Source of the DNA: JAIEPT01 sp038217425
GTDB lineage: Bacteria; Planctomycetota; Planctomycetia; Gemmatales; Gemmataceae
Length of the DNA stretch: 10,708 bases
NCBI GenBank assembly: GCA_038217425.1
Contig: JBBQPM010000220.1
Location: 1-10,708, forward strand
Direction: 5' to 3'
This document shows positions 6,208-10,708 of this stretch, piece after piece; positions within the stretch are counted from its first letter, which is position 1, and each line of letters begins with the position of its first letter. Below the pieces are notes generated by a model, which did not search any database, was not told the origin of the DNA, and was given only the letters and a program-made list of their open reading frames with translations. A program made the translations under genes and the position numbers.

Positions 6208-6309
6208 CGTGGGGCACGTTTTTAACGTGCCGCGAGAGCGTCGCAAATCCGCCCAAATACCGAATCGCTCGTCCGACCCTGTCGCGGCACGTTACAAACG
6301 TGCCCCACG
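6208..6309. repeat. Large inverted repeat with nested hairpin arms
   Basis: Two 27-bp arms, at 6208-6234 and 6283-6309, are reverse complements with a single mismatch (T at the left against G expected), separated by 48 bp. Each arm is itself a dyad: GGCACGTT-TTT-AACGTGCC on the left and GGCACGTT-ACA-AACGTGCC on the right. The block can therefore fold as one long stem or as two short hairpins. It has the form of a REP/BIME-like or MITE-like element. It lies directly upstream of hicB and inside the divergent promoter region, so it could also affect transcription. Confidence 0.85.
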
Positions 6310-6341
6310 CCCCAGAGGCCCAGCGTGATTGTATGCTTTTT

Positions 6342-6379
6342 GGCAAACCGGGATGAACTCTAAGACGGGGCAAACCGGG
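6342..6379. repeat. Short direct repeat GGCAAACCGGG
   Basis: The 11-mer GGCAAACCGGG occurs at 6342-6352 and again at 6369-6379, with starts 27 bp apart. It lies upstream of the predicted secretin promoter. It could be a paired protein-binding site or chance in GC-rich DNA. Confidence 0.35.
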
Positions 6380-6430
6380 CCCCCACGCCGCCCAGCTTCC
6401 GTTTCGCCGAAAGTCGCCCGCGGGTTCCTC

Positions 6431-6459
6431 TTGACTTCCTGTTTTGACGCCGCTATGGT
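6431..6459 (+). promoter_or_regulatory. Sigma70-like promoter for the secretin gene
   Basis: TTGACT (6431-6436, five of six matches to the consensus -35) is followed after exactly 17 bp by TATGGT (6454-6459, four of six matches to the -10). It points toward the secretin gene and predicts a leader of about 120 bases. The spacing and orientation make it the best promoter candidate in the window. Confidence 0.55.
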
Positions 6460-6540
6460 CCCGCCGCTTGGTGGCTTGAACTTGAGCGAAAGCGGTTTTT
6501 CTTCGGGGGCCCGGCACGACGTCGGACGAGGAGAACCGAG

Positions 6541-6558
6541 CGCTGAGACCGCTCAGCG
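6541..6558 (+). promoter_or_regulatory. Perfect dyad in the secretin leader
   Basis: CGCTGAG (6541-6547) and CTCAGCG (6552-6558) are perfect complements around an ACCG loop. The dyad ends 15 bases before the GGGGAGG ribosome site (6574-6580) and 28 bases before the start codon. In RNA it would be a stable small hairpin; in DNA it could be an operator. No T-tract follows, so it is not a terminator. Confidence 0.4.
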
Positions 6559-6586
6559 GGCGCGTCAAAACACGGGGAGGCCCAGG

Positions 6587-9500
6587 ATGGCCAGCATTTG
6601 GAACCGATGTGCCTTGTCAGCTTTGTTCGCGCTGGGAGTCCTTGCGGAACCCGCCAGACTCTCGGCGCAAGACGGCAATTTCGCCCTCCCAGGGCAGTTG
6701 CCGCGCGGCGCCCGCAACCTCATGCAAAAAGCCGGCGATCTCGCCAAACAGGGCGATTACGAAGGCGCCGACCTCTTCTTCCAGCAAGCCTGGGCGAACA
6801 AAGAGGCACTCAATACCAACGAACGAACCGACCTCGGCCTGCAGATGAAACGCAACGCCGACGCTCTCGGACAGCAGCGCCAAGTCCGCGATAACCTGCT
6901 CCGCGCCGATCTCGCGCTCAGCAACAATCAACCCGCGGAAGCCGAGATGCATCTGCGCACGGTCATGACCAATCCGTACCTCAGCCCCAAAGATCGCCTC
7001 GCCCTCGAAAATCTCAAGGCCAAACAGACAGCGCTCGCCGGCGTCCTGGCGAATCAGGTCGTCCGCGACGCGGGCAATGCCGACTATCTCGGCCTCCTGA
7101 AGCTGGCGCGCGAATCGCTCAAGAAGGGCGAACTCGCCGCCGCCGAAGCGCTCGCCAATCAGGCCAACAAGAAGGCGACCGCGCTCGACCGCATCACCAC
7201 CTTCTCCGATTCGCCGTCGAAGATCTTCTACGAAATCAACGTCGAACGCAACAAAGCCAAGCTCGCCCTGGAAGGCAAGAAAGAAGCGCCGGCCAGCAGC
7301 AAGTTCTTTCCCTGGAAGAACCCGTTTAACAAGTCCGAGCCCGTCGACGTGGTCGCCAACAAGGCGCCGGTCCTGGAAGTGCCGCAACCGGTCGGCGCCC
7401 TGCCGACGGACGCCAGCGTCGCGTTGACGCAAGCGCGCACCCTGCTCCAGCAAGATCGCTTCGACGAGGCGGAACGGCTCGCCAAGCACGCACAGATGCT
7501 CCGGCCCCGCTGGTCGCTGTTCGGCGATTCGCCCACCAGCGTGCAGAAAGACATCACCGCGGGCCGAGATCGCTTCACCCGCGACAAGGCCAAGCAGCTC
7601 CTCCTGGAAGCCCGCAAGTCGATGGCCAAGCAGAACTACGTCGAAGCCGAAGCGTACGCGATGGAGTCGCAGAAGATGTTCAACGCGTACGGCGCCTTCG
7701 ATTTCGGCGACCGCCCGCACTACGTGCTGCAGGAAGTCGACCGCATGCGCAAGACGCAGAAGCTGCCGATCGGCGGGCAGCTTCCCGCCAACGATCCGAT
7801 CGCCATGGAGAACAAGAAGCAAGCCGTCATGCTGCTCGCCACCGCGCGGGAGTTCGAACGGCAAGGCAACCTCATGGAATCGCGCAAAAAGGTCATGGAG
7901 GCGAAGCTGCTCCAGGCCGTCTTCCAGTCGACGGAGGATTCGCCTGACCTGGTGCTCGCCAATCTGAACGCCAAGTGCGCCGAGCGCATCCGCCAACTCC
8001 TCAAGCAAGCGAAGGACACCGCCGCCCTGGATCCCGCCGATCCAAATCGCTTCAGGAAAGCCGAGGTCAGCCTGATCGAGGCCAAGCGCCTGGCCCAGTC
8101 GTTCGGCCTGGATACCTCGCTGATCGACCGCCAATATCAAGAGATCGACCAGCTGGCACGGACGCTCATGCAGTCGCAGATCGATCTCGCTCCCAGTGCC
8201 ATGACGAAAGTCGAGCACCGCGAACCGACCGATCCGGAAACACAGAAGCGTTGGCTCATCGGGAAAGATTTGTACGAGAAATCGATCGACGAATTCAAGG
8301 CCGGGCACCTCGCCACAGCGAGCAAGCTCGCCCGAGATGCGCACATCCTCGGTTTCGCGCAGGCGGTCGACCAGATTCGCAGCATCGACGCGGAAGAGGA
8401 CCGTCAGCGCGCCCACAACGCCAAGCGCAACTTCGACACCGGGCTCGACGCCTTTGTGAAAAAGGACTACGCCCGCGCCTACACGATCTTCGTCGCCCTG
8501 GAATCCAATCGCCTGCAACCCGAACAACGCCGACGCATCGGCGAACTCATGGGCACCCCCGAGATGCGCGCCCAGGTCCGGCAGGTCACCATGACCGATG
8601 TGCCGCAGGGCAAAGCGCCCCCCGAGAAGTCGCTCACCCGGGTCGAACGCCTCGAGATTCGCGGCAAGGGAGAAGCGACCGCGACCGACGAAGGCGATTC
8701 GTTCAAATTCTCTGAGATGGCGGAGATCGAGTTCCAGAAGCTGCGTTCCGTCTGGATTCAGAAACAGCAGGCGGCCGCGGAGATGAACGCCGCCGGCAAG
8801 GAAGAAGAGGCCCTGCGGATCCTGCAAGAATTCCAGGGTTTAATCAAGAACGCCGGCCTGAGCCCGGACAAGGCAGCGGGGCTCAATAGCCAGGTCGCCG
8901 GCAAGATTCAGCAGATCCGCACGGCCCAGGCGCAGAAGATGGTGCAGGAAACGCGCGACATCGGCTTCAAGCCGACCGGGCACGACGAGAAGAAACGCCA
9001 GCGCGACATCACCGCGCGGCAAGAGCGGATCGCCAAGCTCATGAAGGAGTTCCACGAACTCTACCAGGCGGGCAAGTACGAAGAGGCCGCCAAGCAGGCT
9101 CAGCTCCTGCAGGCGTTCGCCGGCGACGAGCCCGCTGTCATCGTGGCCACGACCTTGATCGAAACACAGATCGCCAAGAAGGATTGGGAGAAGGGCCGCA
9201 AGGCGATGCAGAAATATAACCTCGACGTCTTGCAGCATGACGACTTGAACAACGCCCCCACGGGCATCAAGAACGCCGTCAAGTTCGACCCCAACGTGAG
9301 CCTGAAGAACCGTGATCGCATCGGCGAGAAGGGCATCTGGTCCCCCTATCGCAATCCGATGGAACGGCAGATTCAGGAGAAGCTCGAATCGACGTCGATG
9401 CCAGTCAGCTGGCACAACGCGCCGCTCTCGTCGGTCATCAAGGACCTCAAGGATCTCTCGGGCGTGAACATCGTCCCCGATTACGACGCGCTCAAGAGCG

Positions 9501-10708
9501 CCAACCCGCCGATCAGCCTCGACGCGCCGCTGAACCTCAACCTCGATCAGGGCATCAAGCTCAAGTCGATGCTGAACCTGTTGCTCGACCAGCTCAAGCT
9601 CACCTACGTGATCCAGAACGAAGTCCTCACCATCACCACGCTCGACCGCTCCAAGGGGAAGTTGCGGCAGGTCGTTTACCCGGTGGCCGACCTCGTCATC
9701 CCGGTCGAGAATTATGAGACCCGACCCGAACTGAGTTTCAACCAGGCCCTGGCCCGGTCCATGAATCCCAACATCGTGCACCAGACCCCCTCGCCTTACA
9801 CGCCCCCCAACGGCATGCAAGCGGGCAGCCCGGTCAGCACCTCCGGCAGCGGCGTCGGCTCCACCAGCACCTTCGGTTCGTCGCCCAGCGCGCCCAACCA
9901 GGCGGGCGGCGGTCAGTGGAACGTCGGCAAGTCCCGGTCCCACACCATCGAAGCCGCCCTCATCGATCTCATCACCAACACGATTTCGCAAGGCACCTGG
10001 ACCGGCGTCGGCGGCCAGGGGACCATCCAGTACTTCCCGCTCGGCATGGCACTGGTCATCAACCAAACTCAGGAAGTGCAGGAAGACGTCCGCGAACTTC
10101 TCCAGGCCCTGCGTAAACTGCAGGACCTCGAAGTCGCCATCGAACTCAAGCTGATCTCCGTCTCCGAATCTTTCTTCGAACGGATCGGCGTCGACTTCGA
10201 CGTCAACATCCGCACGCCCCGCTTCCAGGGGGAAAACAATCTTCTGACGGGCAACTTCGCGCCCTTCGGCTTCGTCAACCGCAACAACTCGGTGCAGGCG
10301 CCGGTCATCGGCCTCACCCCGGCGGGGACGCTCACGCCCGACCTCGGCGTGCCGATCAAGAGCAGTAGCTTCGACTACTCGGCTCCCCCCTTCGGCGGGT
10401 TCCCGGGCGTCGCGGGGGGCAACGGCGGGCTCTCGCTCGGCCTCGCCTTCCTCAGCGATATCCAGGTCTTCATGTTCATGGAAGCCGCCCAGGGCGATCG
10501 CCGGTTGCAGGTCATGCAGGCCCCGAAGATCACCGTATTCAACGGCCAAACCGCGAACATCAACGTCCAGGACCTGCAGTACTTCATCACCTCGATCCAG
10601 GTGCAGCAGGTCGGCGGCCAGACGTTCTTCACGCCGCAGAATCAGCCGTTCCCGATCGGCATCGATTTCCAGGTGACGCCGGTCGTCTCGGGGGATCGCC
10701 GATTCGTG
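6587..10708 (+). CDS. Very long TPR-like/secretin-domain outer-membrane protein (3' end outside window)
   Basis: The frame is open for 1374 codons from the ATG and runs off the right edge without a stop. GGGGAGG lies 6 bases before the ATG. Residues 1-27 form a signal peptide ending LSA before QDG. Residues about 45-870 contain roughly ten TPR-like helical pairs, for example LAKQGDYEGADLFFQQAW, LLQQDRFDEAERLAKHA, FVKKDYARAYTIF and LYQAGKYEEAAKQAQLL. Residues about 923-1023 resemble the STN/N0 domain (PVSWHNAPLSSVIKDLKDLSGVNI). A Ser/Gly/Pro/Asn linker spans about 1066-1110. An N1-like segment (QYFPLGMALVINQTQEVQEDV) leads into the secretin core, with VAIELKLISVSESFFERIGVDFDV and MQAPKITVFNGQTANINV (from 1310). 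Secretins form outer-membrane channels for type II secretion or type IV pili, but are usually about 400-750 residues. Here the periplasmic half is far longer and built mainly of helical repeats. Its specific cargo or machine is not evident. Confidence 0.9.
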   Translation, partial: MASIWNRCALSALFALGVLAEPARLSAQDGNFALPGQLPRGARNLMQKAGDLAKQGDYEGADLFFQQAWANKEALNTNERTDLGLQMKRNADALGQQRQVRDNLLRADLALSNNQPAEAEMHLRTVMTNPYLSPKDRLALENLKAKQTALAGVLANQVVRDAGNADYLGLLKLARESLKKGELAAAEALANQANKKATALDRITTFSDSPSKIFYEINVERNKAKLALEGKKEAPASSKFFPWKNPFNKSEPVDVVANKAPVLEVPQPVGALPTDASVALTQARTLLQQDRFDEAERLAKHAQMLRPRWSLFGDSPTSVQKDITAGRDRFTRDKAKQLLLEARKSMAKQNYVEAEAYAMESQKMFNAYGAFDFGDRPHYVLQEVDRMRKTQKLPIGGQLPANDPIAMENKKQAVMLLATAREFERQGNLMESRKKVMEAKLLQAVFQSTEDSPDLVLANLNAKCAERIRQLLKQAKDTAALDPADPNRFRKAEVSLIEAKRLAQSFGLDTSLIDRQYQEIDQLARTLMQSQIDLAPSAMTKVEHREPTDPETQKRWLIGKDLYEKSIDEFKAGHLATASKLARDAHILGFAQAVDQIRSIDAEEDRQRAHNAKRNFDTGLDAFVKKDYARAYTIFVALESNRLQPEQRRRIGELMGTPEMRAQVRQVTMTDVPQGKAPPEKSLTRVERLEIRGKGEATATDEGDSFKFSEMAEIEFQKLRSVWIQKQQAAAEMNAAGKEEEALRILQEFQGLIKNAGLSPDKAAGLNSQVAGKIQQIRTAQAQKMVQETRDIGFKPTGHDEKKRQRDITARQERIAKLMKEFHELYQAGKYEEAAKQAQLLQAFAGDEPAVIVATTLIETQIAKKDWEKGRKAMQKYNLDVLQHDDLNNAPTGIKNAVKFDPNVSLKNRDRIGEKGIWSPYRNPMERQIQEKLESTSMPVSWHNAPLSSVIKDLKDLSGVNIVPDYDALKSANPPISLDAPLNLNLDQGIKLKSMLNLLLDQLKLTYVIQNEVLTITTLDRSKGKLRQVVYPVADLVIPVENYETRPELSFNQALARSMNPNIVHQTPSPYTPPNGMQAGSPVSTSGSGVGSTSTFGSSPSAPNQAGGGQWNVGKSRSHTIEAALIDLITNTISQGTWTGVGGQGTIQYFPLGMALVINQTQEVQEDVRELLQALRKLQDLEVAIELKLISVSESFFERIGVDFDVNIRTPRFQGENNLLTGNFAPFGFVNRNNSVQAPVIGLTPAGTLTPDLGVPIKSSSFDYSAPPFGGFPGVAGGNGGLSLGLAFLSDIQVFMFMEAAQGDRRLQVMQAPKITVFNGQTANINVQDLQYFITSIQVQQVGGQTFFTPQNQPFPIGIDFQVTPVVSGDRRFV

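Larger units (their letters stand above)
6180..6586. other. Divergent intergenic region between hicB and the secretin gene
   Basis: About 400 bp without a credible gene separate the two divergent transcription units. It holds the large inverted repeat, an 11-bp direct repeat, a plus-strand sigma70-like promoter and a small dyad near the secretin start, all listed separately. The stretches 6310-6341 and 6380-6430 show nothing I can name. A minus-strand frame open from 6568 to 6194 crosses the repeat arms and has no family features, so I do not call it. Confidence 0.7.

Noticed and set aside
6194..6568. A 124-codon minus-strand frame upstream of hicB
   Set aside because: It crosses the inverted repeat, has no ribosome site or family features, and overlaps the secretin promoter region.
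6617..8827. A 736-codon open frame on the minus strand
   Set aside because: It lies fully antisense to the secretin gene, whose signal peptide, ribosome site and domains are convincing. Its composition (Leu, Gly, Arg, Val, Asp rich, no motifs) is the mirror of GC-biased codons.
8840..10549. A 569-codon open frame on the minus strand
   Set aside because: It is antisense to the STN and secretin domains, with low-complexity Val/Glu/Asp/Arg composition and no family resemblance.

Overview
This is a GC-rich bacterial window that most likely comes from a planctomycete, probably of the Gemmataceae/Gemmatales. Three protein types support this: a DUF1559-like protein with a prepilin-type leader, a membrane protein opening with the 'F-C-x-x-C ... 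LKAP ... AGKRVRC' zinc ribbon common in that phylum, and a very long secretin-like protein with a helical-repeat N-terminal half. The assignment rests on recognised protein styles, not on a database search.

Layout. Positions 62-219 hold two identical 79-bp units in tandem, each bounded by an 18-bp perfect inverted repeat. The second unit supplies the last ten codons and the stop of a small secreted protein (187-396, minus). From 6179 down to 505 lies a co-directional minus-strand run of six genes: hicB antitoxin, hicA toxin (TTG start, 8-bp overlap), a SelA/DgaE-like PLP enzyme, a penicillin-acylase-family Ntn hydrolase (4-bp ATGA overlap with the PLP gene), a DUF1559-like prepilin-type protein, and a zinc-ribbon protein with two membrane helices. 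The gaps are -8, 17, -4, 43 and 62 bp, so part or all of the run could be one transcript. A strong GC hairpin sits 3 bp past its last stop codon.

The intergenic region 6180-6586 carries a 27-bp inverted repeat whose arms are themselves hairpins (6208-6309), a short direct repeat, a sigma70-like promoter (6431-6459, plus) and a small dyad in the presumed leader. Divergently, the plus strand from 6587 to the window end is a single open frame of 1374 codons with no stop. It has a signal peptide, about ten TPR-like helical pairs, an STN/N0-like domain, a Ser/Gly/Pro linker and the start of a secretin domain. This gene fills the right 38% of the window and is cut by its edge.

The most promising context is the hicBA - PLP enzyme - acylase cluster. 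Acylase and PLP enzyme are translationally coupled and could act in sequence on an N-acylated amine, with a toxin-antitoxin pair directly upstream in the same orientation. The acylase lacks a signal peptide and instead starts with a short module resembling a transposase-type helix-turn-helix. The substrate cannot be read from the sequence. Long open frames antisense to the acylase, PLP and secretin genes are judged to be shadows of GC-biased codon usage.
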